The notes: generated from the sequence alone by a model not told the origin. Counted from the stretch's first letter, positions 18,948-28,112 are shown. The stretch: DNA of 64,000 nucleotides from Microbulbifer agarilyticus (GCF_019800665.1 NZ_JAHVKO010000003.1:62001-126000), one strand, 5' to 3'. Numbers and translations: made by a program.

Positions 18948-19619
18948 ATGCTGATGTACAACAACGGTATATTTGGAAAGCTGCCCGCACATGGGGATTT
19001 TGTTCAGCGAAATTTTCCGGGTAGCTTCCTTACACCCTGGGATGAGTGGCTCCAACGAGCGGTGCACGGGGCGAGAGAAATGATTGGTGAGGGGTGGTTG
19101 GATTATTACCTGACCAGCCCGATCTGGCGCTTCGCATTTTCACCAGGGGTTTTGGATGAGCAGGGCTGGGCAGGTGTTCTTGTACCGAGCGTGGATAGTG
19201 TAGGGCGCTATTACCCACTCACCTTTGCCGCATCGCAACCGGAAGACGTGAATATATTTTCCATAATGGCGAACCAAAAAAAATGGTACGAGGAACTATC
19301 CGATCTTGCGATCGAATCGCTACAGAACACGCTTCTGGTGGACCAAGTTCTAGGAAAATTTCCCGCCGCAACGGCTGCCGGTGCTGCTGAGATTTCCGGT
19401 AGCTGTCAGGGCGGACTCATAACCGTTAATGGTGCTAAGGAAATAGAACACAGTTATCCGTTCTTGGTTGAAAAAATGCTTAACGGTAATGCGGGCAGCC
19501 ACAGTCTATGGTGGTGTTCAGGTTCCCAATTTCTCCCGCCGACTACTATGCTGTGTAGTTCTTTGCCAGATCCATCGGTCTATTGTGCCATGCTGGGAGC
19601 AGGCCATCGCAGCTGGTAG
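18948..19619 (+). CDS. tagF: T6SS-associated protein TagF (DUF2094)
   Basis: A 223-residue protein with the DUF2094/TagF signature: GIFGKLPAHGDFVQRN, a FLTPWDEWLQRAV helix and PSVDSVGRYYPLT. In other systems TagF is a post-translational repressor that acts on the FHA protein. Here it is a stand-alone protein and is not fused to PppA, as it is in some bacteria. It follows tssM by 11 bases and closes operon 1. The region after it is A+T-rich, with no gene until 19942. Confidence 0.9.
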   Translation: MLMYNNGIFGKLPAHGDFVQRNFPGSFLTPWDEWLQRAVHGAREMIGEGWLDYYLTSPIWRFAFSPGVLDEQGWAGVLVPSVDSVGRYYPLTFAASQPEDVNIFSIMANQKKWYEELSDLAIESLQNTLLVDQVLGKFPAATAAGAAEISGSCQGGLITVNGAKEIEHSYPFLVEKMLNGNAGSHSLWWCSGSQFLPPTTMLCSSLPDPSVYCAMLGAGHRSW

Positions 19620-19941
19620 TGGATTGGGTGAGCCTACCTGACGACACAAATTTTAATTGATCGCCGTACTGCTTGGTTTTTTTTGTCAAAAAACTCGCTT
19701 CATTTTTAACTTAGTTGGTATGCCCGTGCCAATAAAAATAATGAATTGCAAGTATTAGTGATGTAAGAGATCTTTTTTGATCAGTTTATTTCGATAAAAT
19801 GTTGTATCTACGCGAAGATTAATCGGTACAAATGTACCTATTATATACGGCGAAATTGGAATGTTGGTTTATTCGAAGTGCGCCAGTTGTGTTGTCATCT
19901 AACCCCCAATGGATGGTGGGGTTATATTTTTAGGGAAAAAA
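19620..19941. other. A+T-rich intergenic region before T6SS operon 2
   Basis: This 322-base stretch has no convincing gene. It holds a T-run at about 19677-19685, a GATC-T6-GATC-like inverted repeat near 19769-19782, several possible -10-like A+T stretches, and a perfect GGTACA-AA-TGTACC palindrome at 19825-19838. It most likely carries the end of operon 1 transcription and the promoter/operator of operon 2. Confidence 0.5.
19825..19838. promoter_or_regulatory. Palindrome GGTACA-N2-TGTACC upstream of T6SS operon 2
   Basis: A perfect 6+2+6 palindrome directly before a TATTAT-like -10 candidate (19839-19844), about 100 bases before the first gene of operon 2. It shares GGTAC-N3-TGTAC with the element at 8013-8025 in the operon 1 leader, so it may be a common operator. 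Confidence 0.4.
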
Positions 19942-20811
19942 ATGTCTGTGAGAGGTTTTCGTGTCGTATTTACCGGGAATCTTTGTGACGGCATAAGCCG
20001 ACGAGAGGGTATCTCGCGCCTGTCGAAAATGCTCGGCCTCAAATTCGACGACATTAATCGCTTGCTCTCCGCCCACAATCCGACGGTGAAGCGCTTTGGA
20101 ATGAAAGCTGAAGCAGATCGCCTTGTGAAGCTATTTAGAGGTGCGGGTTGGAGTGCAGAAGTTATTCAGTCATCCAGCGGATCGACATGCGGAAATTCAG
20201 AAGATAAGACACCGCAGTACACCGATTCAACGAAGGTATTAAAAAACGAAACAAGTCAGATAGCAGCAAGTGACGGCAGCTGTAGCCTGAAGGTTCCTTC
20301 CCCGTGGCAACGTCTATGTGGTCTAAACCGACGGGCGGTGATTCAGGTAGGCAACTTGAATGAAAATATATTCCATGTGGTTTTATCGCAGCCGGTACAG
20401 AGTATTGATTCATCTGCCGCATTGGAAAATTACTGCTGCCGTCAGTTAATGCAGTGTGTTGATCAAGTTCATTGCGGAGAAATCAGGCGCGCGGTCACAT
20501 CGCTACGACGGGCGGGTTTCAACGGGTTTGTTGGGGAACTGACCGCTGAAATTGACCAGGTCAGAGTTAGGTACCTGGTCGCCTGCAGTAGTGAAGGCGG
20601 GCGAGTATTTACGCAGGTTGCTTGGAGTGAATCCGAGGACTTCGATAGAAATCGCGAACGGCTCCTTGGCGTTGTCTCAAGCCTGGATGTCATCAATACG
20701 CAAGCCCCGCGCGATGTAAATCTGCGGCCTATGTCGCGGCCTATGTCGCGGCCTATGTCGCGGCCTACATCGCAGACCGTGTTGCAACATAGGCGCCGTA
20801 TGCGGGCCTGA
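19942..20811 (+). CDS. Two-domain hypothetical protein at the head of T6SS operon 2 (DcrB/PsbP-like C-terminal region)
   Basis: A 289-residue protein of unknown function. ATG 19942 is preferred because AGGG at 19932-19935 lies six bases before it; an upstream ATG at 19909 has no such site. Residues 1-70 (FRVVFTGNLCDGISRREG, then GMKAEADRLVKLFRGAGWSAEV) resemble a small helical domain found at the N-terminus of some membrane proteins. After a Ser/Thr-rich linker, residues about 115-250 (AVIQVGNLNENIFHVVLSQP, then FTQVAWSESEDFDRNRERLL) resemble the Mog1/PsbP/DcrB fold. That fold also includes the DUF1795 Eag chaperones of T6SS effectors. The tail has four PMSR-like repeats. No signal peptide is visible. 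The fold calls are by eye and uncertain. Confidence 0.65.
   Translation: MSVRGFRVVFTGNLCDGISRREGISRLSKMLGLKFDDINRLLSAHNPTVKRFGMKAEADRLVKLFRGAGWSAEVIQSSSGSTCGNSEDKTPQYTDSTKVLKNETSQIAASDGSCSLKVPSPWQRLCGLNRRAVIQVGNLNENIFHVVLSQPVQSIDSSAALENYCCRQLMQCVDQVHCGEIRRAVTSLRRAGFNGFVGELTAEIDQVRVRYLVACSSEGGRVFTQVAWSESEDFDRNRERLLGVVSSLDVINTQAPRDVNLRPMSRPMSRPMSRPTSQTVLQHRRRMRA
20725..20772 (+). repeat. Four-copy 12-bp tandem repeat encoding PMSR
   Basis: Three exact copies of CGGCCTATGTCG (20725-20760) and a fourth with two changes (20761-20772) encode consecutive PMSR/PTSQ units near the C-terminus of the hypothetical protein. A 12-bp unit keeps the frame whenever a copy is gained or lost. Confidence 0.9.
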
Positions 20812-20878
20812 CCTGTCAATAATCGATAGTGCGCTGCTTTGCAGAGATGCAGCGATAAAGACTAGAAAAGGAATTTCT

Positions 20879-22162
20879 ATGGCCTTTGCCAGCGTGGTTG
20901 ATGTTGATGCCCTACTACACGATGTAGCGGGAGACAGTGCTCAAGGGGAGGATATCCGTAACGATCGATCTCCTACATCTGACTATTACACAATCAAAGA
21001 CGCGCGCAATAATGCCCGTGCCGCCGAGCGCTCGGCCATGTTTGATGAAAGCGATATCGATTTGCTTGCACCCTGGCGTGATGTTGCGGCAACCGCCGAA
21101 AAGATCCTGCGTGAAAAAAGCAAAGATCTAGAAGTGGCAAGCTGGTATACAGAGGCACTAATTCGCCTCCACGGCTTTGCTGGCTTGCGCGATGGAATTT
21201 TATTGATCAATGGCCTGATTGAGAAATTCTGGGAAGGCCTGTATCCAGAGCCAGACGAAGATGGCATGGAAACCAAAGTCGCCCCGCTTACTGGTCTAAA
21301 TGGCGATGGCGCGGACGGCACCTTGCTTTTGCCGATTAGAAGCGCAGAAATTACGCCTCATGGGGATTATGGTGGATTTTCATTCTTCCAATACCAACAG
21401 GCCCGGGACGCAGACAAGATTGCAGATCCAGATGGAAAATCTGCCCGGATAGAAACCTTAGGCTACGATATCGGCGAGTTTGAACAGTGTTCAAATAGCG
21501 CCGCTCCGCAATGGGCAGACGATCTGGTGGGCACTCTTGAGGAGGCCCTCTCAACCTATAAGAAAATCAATGAGGCGTTGCGAGAGCGCTGTGGACATGA
21601 TGCACCACCTTTCTCGAATATAACCAGTCTCCTGGACGAAGTCTTACGCACAACTCGATTTATTTATAGTTTGCAGCTTGAGTCGCTGAGTTCGGACCCT
21701 GAGGTGGCAGAAACCTCGGGAGGTGACGACGTGCAAGAGCCAGGAATGCAGCAAGTCGCCGCAATGATGCAGCAAGTATCTGTGCCCAGCGGTGCTATCA
21801 CTTCACGTGAAGAGGCTTTGGTGTTGCTGGAAAAAGCAGCGCGTTATTTCCGCACTTATGAGCCCCATACACCGTTGGCGCCAGGTCTTGAGAGGTTAAT
21901 CAGCTGGGGCCGAATGACGGTTGCAGAACTAATGACGGAATTGTTGCCCGACGACCAAGCCCGAGCAATTTATTCGCAGTTGACAGGTGTTCTTCTGGAT
22001 GGGAGCGACAGTCAGCGGTATGTAGCTGCCCCGAAGGTAAATGCATCTAGTCCCTCCCAGGCAGCCGAGTTATCGGCTGCGCCAATATCCGAAGACAGTG
22101 ACGGAGGCTGGTCGGATCAGCCGGAAACACCGTCCACCTCGTCCGCCGAACCCAGTTGGTAA
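20879..22162 (+). CDS. tssA: T6SS TssA (ImpA N-terminal domain protein)
   Basis: A 427-residue protein. The ImpA_N domain (about residues 55-165) shows LLAPWRDVAATAEKILREKS, DLEVASWYTEALIRLHGFAGL and LIEKFWEGLYPEPDEDG. The C-terminal region (EEALVLLEKAARYFRTYEPHTPLAPGLERLISWGRM) matches the conserved end of the TssA class that primes and caps the growing tube and sheath. A Ser/Pro-rich tail follows. AAGGAA at 20867-20872 supports the ATG. It lies 47 bases before tssB. Confidence 0.93.
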   Translation: MAFASVVDVDALLHDVAGDSAQGEDIRNDRSPTSDYYTIKDARNNARAAERSAMFDESDIDLLAPWRDVAATAEKILREKSKDLEVASWYTEALIRLHGFAGLRDGILLINGLIEKFWEGLYPEPDEDGMETKVAPLTGLNGDGADGTLLLPIRSAEITPHGDYGGFSFFQYQQARDADKIADPDGKSARIETLGYDIGEFEQCSNSAAPQWADDLVGTLEEALSTYKKINEALRERCGHDAPPFSNITSLLDEVLRTTRFIYSLQLESLSSDPEVAETSGGDDVQEPGMQQVAAMMQQVSVPSGAITSREEALVLLEKAARYFRTYEPHTPLAPGLERLISWGRMTVAELMTELLPDDQARAIYSQLTGVLLDGSDSQRYVAAPKVNASSPSQAAELSAAPISEDSDGGWSDQPETPSTSSAEPSW

Positions 22163-22209
22163 ACCCAAGAAAATCATCACCATCCCCGAATTGAGGAAAG
22201 GAGAGCCCG

Positions 22210-22728
22210 ATGTCCGAGAGTATTCATAACAAACTGAAGCGTGTGCGTAAGCCGCGGGTACATATCACTTATGACGTGGAAACGAATGGTGCGGAGGTAA
22301 AAAAAGAGCTGCCTTTCGTGACAGGAGTGATGGGGGATTACTCCGGTGACAACACCGAAAATCGACGTCCATTGAAAGAGCGAAAATTTGTTCAGATCGA
22401 CCGCGACAACTTCAATGATGTGATGGCCAAGGTCAATCCAAAGCTCAATTTACAAGTGGAAAATACGCTTGCCGATGACGGTAGCAAGATGGCCGTGGAT
22501 CTTGATTTCAATCACATGGATGATTTCACTCCCGAACAAATTGTTGATCAGGTAGAGCCGCTGAAGCAACTTCTTGAAGCTCGCAGTAAATTGCGCGATC
22601 TATTGAGCAAGGCTGACCGCTCCGAAGAATTGGAGAAGGTGCTCGAGGATATTCTCAAGAGCACGGAAAATGTAAGTGCAATTTCGGAACAGTTAGGGCT
22701 TGGTGAAGATAAGGGAGAGGACGCGTAA
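22210..22728 (+). CDS. tssB: T6SS small sheath subunit TssB (VipA)
   Basis: A 172-residue protein with the TssB features [27 protein letters not shown], a [14 protein letters not shown] helix and the [18 protein letters not shown] region. It ends in the long acidic C-terminal helix. TssB and TssC form the contractile sheath around the Hcp tube. Its stop overlaps the tssC start by one base (TAATG), giving tight coupling. This is the only stand-alone TssB in the window, although two full TssC proteins and a TssB-TssC fusion are encoded. Confidence 0.96.
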   Translation: MSESIHNKLKRVRKPRVHITYDVETNGAEVKKELPFVTGVMGDYSGDNTENRRPLKERKFVQIDRDNFNDVMAKVNPKLNLQVENTLADDGSKMAVDLDFNHMDDFTPEQIVDQVEPLKQLLEARSKLRDLLSKADRSEELEKVLEDILKSTENVSAISEQLGLGEDKGEDA

Positions 22729-24215
22729 TGAGTACCGAAGTTGAAAATGTAGCGGAACAGGAAGCAGAAGAGCAGTCGGTTAACCTGCTTGAACAAGCAA
22801 TCAGCGCGACCAAGCAGACCCAGCCCGATGAGGCGCAGGATTTGATTGCCAACCTGACCACCCAGGCGCTGCAGGGTACGTTGACTTGGGATCGTAACTT
22901 GACCCAAACCATAAACAAGGCTGTCGAGGCAATCGACCAGGCAATGTCGCGTCAACTGTCGGCAATTTTGCACGACGAAAAGTTCCAGAAATTGGAGGGA
23001 TCCTGGCGTGGACTAAACCACCTGGTTATGAATTCGGAAACTGGTGCGACACTTAAAATTCGCATGATGAACCTCTCCAAGCGCGAGTTGTTCCGCGACC
23101 TGGACAAGGCGGTGGAGTTTGATCAGAGCCAGACCTTCAAGAAGATTTATGAAGAGGAGTTTGGTACCGCAGGTGGTGAGCCTTTTGGATGCATGATTGG
23201 TGATTTCGAATTCACCAGTCATCCGGAAGATATCGAGCTGCTCAGTAAGATGTCGAACGTCGCTGCAGCGGGATTCTGTCCGTTTATCTCCGCTGCCGGT
23301 GCTGGCATGTTCGGCTTCAATGATTTTACCGAACTTTCCAAGCCCCGTGACCTCGGTGGTATCTTCGAATCTGGCGAATACATCAAGTGGCGTAGCTTCC
23401 GCGACAGTGACGATTCTCGCTTCGTGACATTGGTTATGCCGCGTACGCTTGCGCGGACTCCCTATGGTGCGAATACCAAGCCAGTGGAGTCATTCAATTT
23501 TGAAGAGTTTGAAGTCGATGAGTCTGGCGTTTCCAAGCCCGCGGAGCACGATCAGTACTGCTGGATGAATGCCTCCTACGTCATGGGCACAACCATGACT
23601 CAGGCATTTGCTGAAAACTCCTGGTGCACAGCCATTCGTGGTGCTGAAGGCGGCGGTAAAGTGGAAGGCCTCCCCACCCACGTCTTCAAAAGTGATGACG
23701 GTGACCTCGATCAGAAGTGTCCCACTGAGATAGGGATTACTGACCGCCGTGAAGCAGAACTCAGTGCACAGGGCTTTTTGCCCCTGTGTCACTATAAGAA
23801 CACCGATTACTCTGTGTTCTTTGGTTCCCAAAGTGCGCAGAAACCTAAGGCATTTGATAATCCTGATGCGACTGCCAATGCATCTATCTCAGCGCGATTG
23901 CCCTATCTGATGGCGACCTCCCGTATTGCGCATTATCTCAAGGTGATGGCACGGGATAAAGTGGGCTCCTTTATGGAGGCCGGTGATTGCGAACGCTGGC
24001 TAAACAAGTGGATTTCGCAATACACCAATTCGAACCCTGAAGCGAGCGCGGAAATGAAGGCCAAGTATCCGCTCGCAGAAGCCCGTGTCGAGGTGAAGGA
24101 GATTCCTGGACAGCCTGGCTGCTACAGTGCGGTGGCCTACCTTAAGCCGTGGCTGCAAATGGAAGAACTCACGACCTCCATGCGCATGGTTGCCAATATT
24201 CCGTCTGCGGGTTAA
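22728..24215 (+). CDS. tssC: T6SS large sheath subunit TssC (copy 1)
   Basis: A 495-residue protein of normal TssC length. Landmarks include LEGSWRGLNHLV, EEFGTAGGEPFGCMIGDFEF, RSFRDSDDSRFV, CWMNASYVMG and the C-terminal HYLKVMARDKVGSFMEAGDCERWLNKW, with ELTTSMRMVANIP at the end. The complete C-terminal domain, its coupling to tssB and its standard sequence make it the main sheath subunit. A GC-rich hairpin lies eight bases after its stop. Confidence 0.96.
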   Translation: MSTEVENVAEQEAEEQSVNLLEQAISATKQTQPDEAQDLIANLTTQALQGTLTWDRNLTQTINKAVEAIDQAMSRQLSAILHDEKFQKLEGSWRGLNHLVMNSETGATLKIRMMNLSKRELFRDLDKAVEFDQSQTFKKIYEEEFGTAGGEPFGCMIGDFEFTSHPEDIELLSKMSNVAAAGFCPFISAAGAGMFGFNDFTELSKPRDLGGIFESGEYIKWRSFRDSDDSRFVTLVMPRTLARTPYGANTKPVESFNFEEFEVDESGVSKPAEHDQYCWMNASYVMGTTMTQAFAENSWCTAIRGAEGGGKVEGLPTHVFKSDDGDLDQKCPTEIGITDRREAELSAQGFLPLCHYKNTDYSVFFGSQSAQKPKAFDNPDATANASISARLPYLMATSRIAHYLKVMARDKVGSFMEAGDCERWLNKWISQYTNSNPEASAEMKAKYPLAEARVEVKEIPGQPGCYSAVAYLKPWLQMEELTTSMRMVANIPSAG

Positions 24216-24222
24216 CGATTAC

Positions 24223-24240
24223 GGGGCCGGTAACGGCCCC
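24223..24240 (+). other. GC-rich hairpin between tssC1 and tssC2
   Basis: A perfect 7-bp stem (24223-24229 with 24234-24240) with a GTAA loop sits in the only gap of notable size within tssA-tssG (89 bases). No T-run follows, so it is more likely an mRNA-stabilising or processing structure than a full terminator. It could raise tssB-tssC1 message over that of the genes after it. Confidence 0.5.
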
Positions 24241-24304
24241 AATCACTCTTCTCCGAGCTTGCGCTCAATGCCATTTTTGATCCAAGGACTTTGGGAGTTC
24301 TATC

Positions 24305-25810
24305 TTGCCTGCCGTTTCTAACAGTTCATATTGTGACAGTGATGTATCGAATAACGATATATCCTGCGCAAATTGGCTGCGGGCATTTCTAGAAGAGCCC
24401 GATGATTTACGTGCTTTTGAATCTCTGGTCAGAGCCAAGAACGATTGCGACACAACTTATGGCGCCTGCGCTCGTCAGTGGATAAGCGGTTTGGTTGTTG
24501 AGCTAGATACATTAGTCAGCGAGCAGCTTAACAAAATTCTCCATACTCCAAAGTTTCAGCGTCTAGAGGCGAGCTGGCGCGGACTGTATCTTCTGGTCCA
24601 GGAGGCACCTAGTGCTCAAAATATCAAAACAAAGCTCCTCGACTTGAGTTGGCGTGATCTGGCGCGTGATATAGAGCGCGCACCTGATTTTGATCAGTCT
24701 GGTTTTTTTCATCTCATTTATAACGAAGAATTTGGAACACCTGGTGGTGAGCCCTACGGTCTACTTCTTGGTGATTACTACATTTCCCACCGACCATATG
24801 AGGGGCACCCCTACGACGATGTCTTTACCCTAAAAGGGATAGCGCATACAGCAGCGGCCGCATTTGCGCCTTTCGTCTGTAGTGCGGCGCCCCAACTCTT
24901 TGGTGTGGATCACTACAACGATCTCGCCAAGCCGATGGACTACAGTGAAATTTTCCGCGAAAAACACTATATCCGTTGGAATAGCTTACGCGAGCTTGAA
25001 GATAGCCGGTTTATCGGAATTACCTTACCGCAAGTACTGATGCGAGAGCCGTACACAAAGGGCTTTACCGGGTACAAAGGGCTGCGATTTCAGGAGCAGG
25101 TTACAGGCTCCGATGGCGGTAAGTACCTGTGGGGAAACAGCGTATTTGCGCTTGGAACAGTCCTGATGCGCGAATTCGACGAAGTGGGTTGGTTTTCTCA
25201 TATTCGCGGGGTGGCGAGGGATCACCTAGGCGGCGGCCTGGTTACCCAGCTACCGGCGCTGGGGTATCACATAGATAGCACTCCACAGTTTAAGAGGATG
25301 TCGACCTCCATTCTAATTACCGATTTTGTGGAGCGAGAACTCAGCGATCTTGGCTTTATTAGCCTTAGTCATTGCTACGATACCCCGTACAGTGCCTTTA
25401 ACAGTGTCCCTTCGCTACAGAAAATAAAACAGTACCGCTCAAAGGCTGCTCAGGCGAATGCTCGAATTAGCGGCATGCTACAACAGATACTGTGTGCATC
25501 CCGCTTTGCGCACTACATAAAAGTGATGATTCGAGACAAAGTTGGAGCCTATATCAATGCGGCCGACTGCGAGCGCCAGTTACAGCACTGGATGGATCGC
25601 TATACCACAGGCCGTGAAGACCTCTCCTGGGAAATGCTTGCACGATACCCACTGCGGGAAGCCCGAGTAAGAGTTGTCGATGAACCGGGCAAAGTGGGGA
25701 GTTACCAGAGTGTTATCCACCTGAAAACGCACTACACAGTAGACCACCTGGTGTCGGAACTAAAGCTCACTACGGCATTATCACAAATTGGTGTAGGGGC
25801 AACGAACTAA
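24305..25810 (+). CDS. T6SS second TssC-family sheath protein (TssC2)
   Basis: A 501-residue full-length TssC paralogue starting at TTG 24305, with GGGAG just before it at a normal distance. It keeps all the landmarks of TssC1: LEASWRGLYLLVQ, EEFGTPGGEPYGLLLGDYY, RWNSLRELEDSRFIG, YLWGNSVFALG and HYIKVMIRDKVGAYINAADCERQL. Identity to TssC1 is clearly moderate: its N-terminus has several cysteines and the middle regions differ. It is followed at one-base overlap by tssE, so it belongs to the operon. It may form a minor ring of the sheath, such as the baseplate-proximal or distal end. Confidence 0.9.
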   Translation: MPAVSNSSYCDSDVSNNDISCANWLRAFLEEPDDLRAFESLVRAKNDCDTTYGACARQWISGLVVELDTLVSEQLNKILHTPKFQRLEASWRGLYLLVQEAPSAQNIKTKLLDLSWRDLARDIERAPDFDQSGFFHLIYNEEFGTPGGEPYGLLLGDYYISHRPYEGHPYDDVFTLKGIAHTAAAAFAPFVCSAAPQLFGVDHYNDLAKPMDYSEIFREKHYIRWNSLRELEDSRFIGITLPQVLMREPYTKGFTGYKGLRFQEQVTGSDGGKYLWGNSVFALGTVLMREFDEVGWFSHIRGVARDHLGGGLVTQLPALGYHIDSTPQFKRMSTSILITDFVERELSDLGFISLSHCYDTPYSAFNSVPSLQKIKQYRSKAAQANARISGMLQQILCASRFAHYIKVMIRDKVGAYINAADCERQLQHWMDRYTTGREDLSWEMLARYPLREARVRVVDEPGKVGSYQSVIHLKTHYTVDHLVSELKLTTALSQIGVGATN

Positions 25811-26283
25811 TGGCCCGGGAAAAGCGACTTATCGCACCGTTGCTAGATCGGCTTTTGGAGTCATCTGGCCAGATTGACTTGCAGCGTCCGCATCAGGTCT
25901 TGCGACAGTTGCGAGAAGGTGTAAGGCGTGATCTCGAATACCTGTTTAACACACGCTATCGCTGTATCTCCCCGCCTGAGGCACATCAAAACCTGGAGGG
26001 CTCAAATATCAATTTTGGCCTCCCGGACCTGTCTACCATCAACCTGACATCGGCGGATAGCCGCATTCGATTCTGTCGTGATATTGAACAAACGATTCTT
26101 GAATTTGAGCCACGAATACGCTCAGTAAAAGTATCCACGCAAGAAAAGGTTGATGTAGAGGACCCCAGCATACGCTTCCGTGTAGAAGCTGTTCTGCATG
26201 TAAACCCAGCGTCCGAAGTCATTGTTTTTGACTCAACGCTTAATCCAGTCACTCAACTCGTAGATGTTTCGGAGATTCTATAA
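25810..26283 (+). CDS. tssE: T6SS baseplate protein TssE (gp25-like)
   Basis: A 157-residue gp25-family protein. It has LIAPLLDRLL at the N-terminus, the VRRDLEYLFNTRYRC segment that matches the conserved RxDLExLLN region, and DIEQTILEFEPRIRSVKV, the acidic EFEPR core of the gp25 fold. TssE, TssF and TssG form the baseplate wedge from which the sheath grows. It overlaps the genes on both sides by one base (TAATG). Confidence 0.93.
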   Translation: MAREKRLIAPLLDRLLESSGQIDLQRPHQVLRQLREGVRRDLEYLFNTRYRCISPPEAHQNLEGSNINFGLPDLSTINLTSADSRIRFCRDIEQTILEFEPRIRSVKVSTQEKVDVEDPSIRFRVEAVLHVNPASEVIVFDSTLNPVTQLVDVSEIL

Positions 26284-28112
26284 TGAGTGAAAAACTGATT
26301 GATCTTTATGAGCGCGAGTTGGCCTTCGTACAGCAGAGCGCGGGCGAATTCGCGCGCTTGCACCCAGCTGCCGCGTCCCGCCTGCAGCTTGATGCGGAAA
26401 CCGTAGATGACCCGCTAGTTGGTCGACTGTTGTCTGGCTTCGCGTATATGAATGCCCGGGTACAGCAGAAGTTAAGCGATGACTTTCCTGAACTCACCGA
26501 CGCGATTTTGGAAACCCTATATCCACACTACCTGCGGCCAATACCTGCTTGTGCGATTGTGCAATTTGAGCCTGAAGTGGACCTGGATGGGGTTGTTCGA
26601 CTTGAATCAAATCTTATGCTCGAGTCACAAAGCTTCCAGGGTCAGACGTGTCGTTTTCGCAGCTGCTATCCCGTCGATGTTGCTCCATTCAAAGTAGAGT
26701 CTGCTAGCCTGATGGCACGGCCATTTATCGCACCTGCATGCAATGATATTCAAGGCGCCAATGGGGTTCTAAAGCTGTCCCTCAAGACTCTTAGCAGTGA
26801 GGTGAACTTTTCCGATCTTTCCCTGAACAAATTGCGATTTTATCTGCGAGGTTTACCAAGCCATATTTGTGAGCTCTATGACCTTTTGCTGACCAAGTGC
26901 GTAAAAGTGGTTGTTGCAACCAGTGAAGGTGACTCGGCGCCGGTTGTTTTGGATCCGGAGTGCGTTCAACAAGTCGGGCTTGGCAGCAATGAGGGCATAC
27001 TTCCCTATCCGGATACCGCATTCTTGGGTTATCGGTTGTTGACTGAATATTTCTCCTTTCCCGAAAAGTTTCAGTTTATCGATATCGCCGAGATTGAGGA
27101 GGCCGTAGATGCCCGCTATGGCGACACGTTGAATCTGTATTTCTATCTCTCAGAAACTCATGAAGAGCTTGAAAAGCAGATAAACCCGGATATGTTTGCA
27201 CTCGGATGTACACCGGTGGTCAACCTGTTCTCCCAGAGTGCGGACCCAATTCCTGTGGACTATCGCCAATACCAGTATCACGTGGTACCGGATGTTCGCC
27301 GCGGCGATGGGCTTGAGGTCTATTCAGTCGACCAGGTAAATGGCACAGACACGGGCGGTAACACGACACGCTATCGTCCCTTCTACGGTTTACAGCATAG
27401 CCAATCAGGTAGTATGCAGAATGCATTCTGGTACGCCCGTCGTCGCGAGATAACGGAAGGCGAGCACGGTAATGAACAGGCATCGGAAGTAGATATCAGC
27501 CTGGTGGACCTAGGTTTCCAGCCGCTCGAGGCGACAGGTCAGACACTGGATCTCAAACTTACTTGTAGTAATCGCAACTTGCCAAAGAAACTGCCTACCG
27601 GTAATGCACAGCCGTATCTATCGATTGTTGACGGCGATGCTCCCGCGCAGCGTATTTGCTGTGTGGTTCCACCTACAGAAACGCTACGTCCTCCCCGCCG
27701 CGCCCGTGGTTACTGGCGCCTGGTTTCCCATCTCAATTTGAATCACCTCTCTCTCAGTGGTGAAGGTGGAACGGAAGCCTTTAAGGAAATCTTGCGTTTA
27801 TACGACTTTCGTAATTCCGGAAGCACCCGGAACCTCATTGAGGCATTGCTCAAGCTTGAGACGCGCCCGATCACTGCGCCGATCCAGATCGATGGCAGTG
27901 TAGTACTTTGCCGAGGAACGGAAGTTACTGTTGTGTTGGATTCGATGATGATCAAGGGCACAAGTGCACTGTTATTCGCAAGCGTGATAGAGCGTTTTCT
28001 GGGAATGTACTGTTCGATTAATTCATTTACCCGGTTGATCGCAAAGTTGAGCGGCCGAGATGGAGAGCTGAAGCGATGGCCACCACGGGCAGGCGACAAA
28101 GCGCTAGTGTAA
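26283..28112 (+). CDS. tssF: T6SS baseplate protein TssF
   Basis: A 609-residue protein of the usual TssF length. It has the expected N-terminus (LIDLYERELAFVQQSAGEFARLHP), DPLVGRLLSGFAYMNARVQQKL, the LYPHYLRPIPACAIVQFEP motif and the C-terminal region with SCSINSFTRL-like YCSINSFTRLIAKLSG. It pairs with TssG and TssE in the wedge. Its 3' end overlaps tssG by 37 bases, as in most T6SS operons. Confidence 0.95.
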   Translation: MSEKLIDLYERELAFVQQSAGEFARLHPAAASRLQLDAETVDDPLVGRLLSGFAYMNARVQQKLSDDFPELTDAILETLYPHYLRPIPACAIVQFEPEVDLDGVVRLESNLMLESQSFQGQTCRFRSCYPVDVAPFKVESASLMARPFIAPACNDIQGANGVLKLSLKTLSSEVNFSDLSLNKLRFYLRGLPSHICELYDLLLTKCVKVVVATSEGDSAPVVLDPECVQQVGLGSNEGILPYPDTAFLGYRLLTEYFSFPEKFQFIDIAEIEEAVDARYGDTLNLYFYLSETHEELEKQINPDMFALGCTPVVNLFSQSADPIPVDYRQYQYHVVPDVRRGDGLEVYSVDQVNGTDTGGNTTRYRPFYGLQHSQSGSMQNAFWYARRREITEGEHGNEQASEVDISLVDLGFQPLEATGQTLDLKLTCSNRNLPKKLPTGNAQPYLSIVDGDAPAQRICCVVPPTETLRPPRRARGYWRLVSHLNLNHLSLSGEGGTEAFKEILRLYDFRNSGSTRNLIEALLKLETRPITAPIQIDGSVVLCRGTEVTVVLDSMMIKGTSALLFASVIERFLGMYCSINSFTRLIAKLSGRDGELKRWPPRAGDKALV

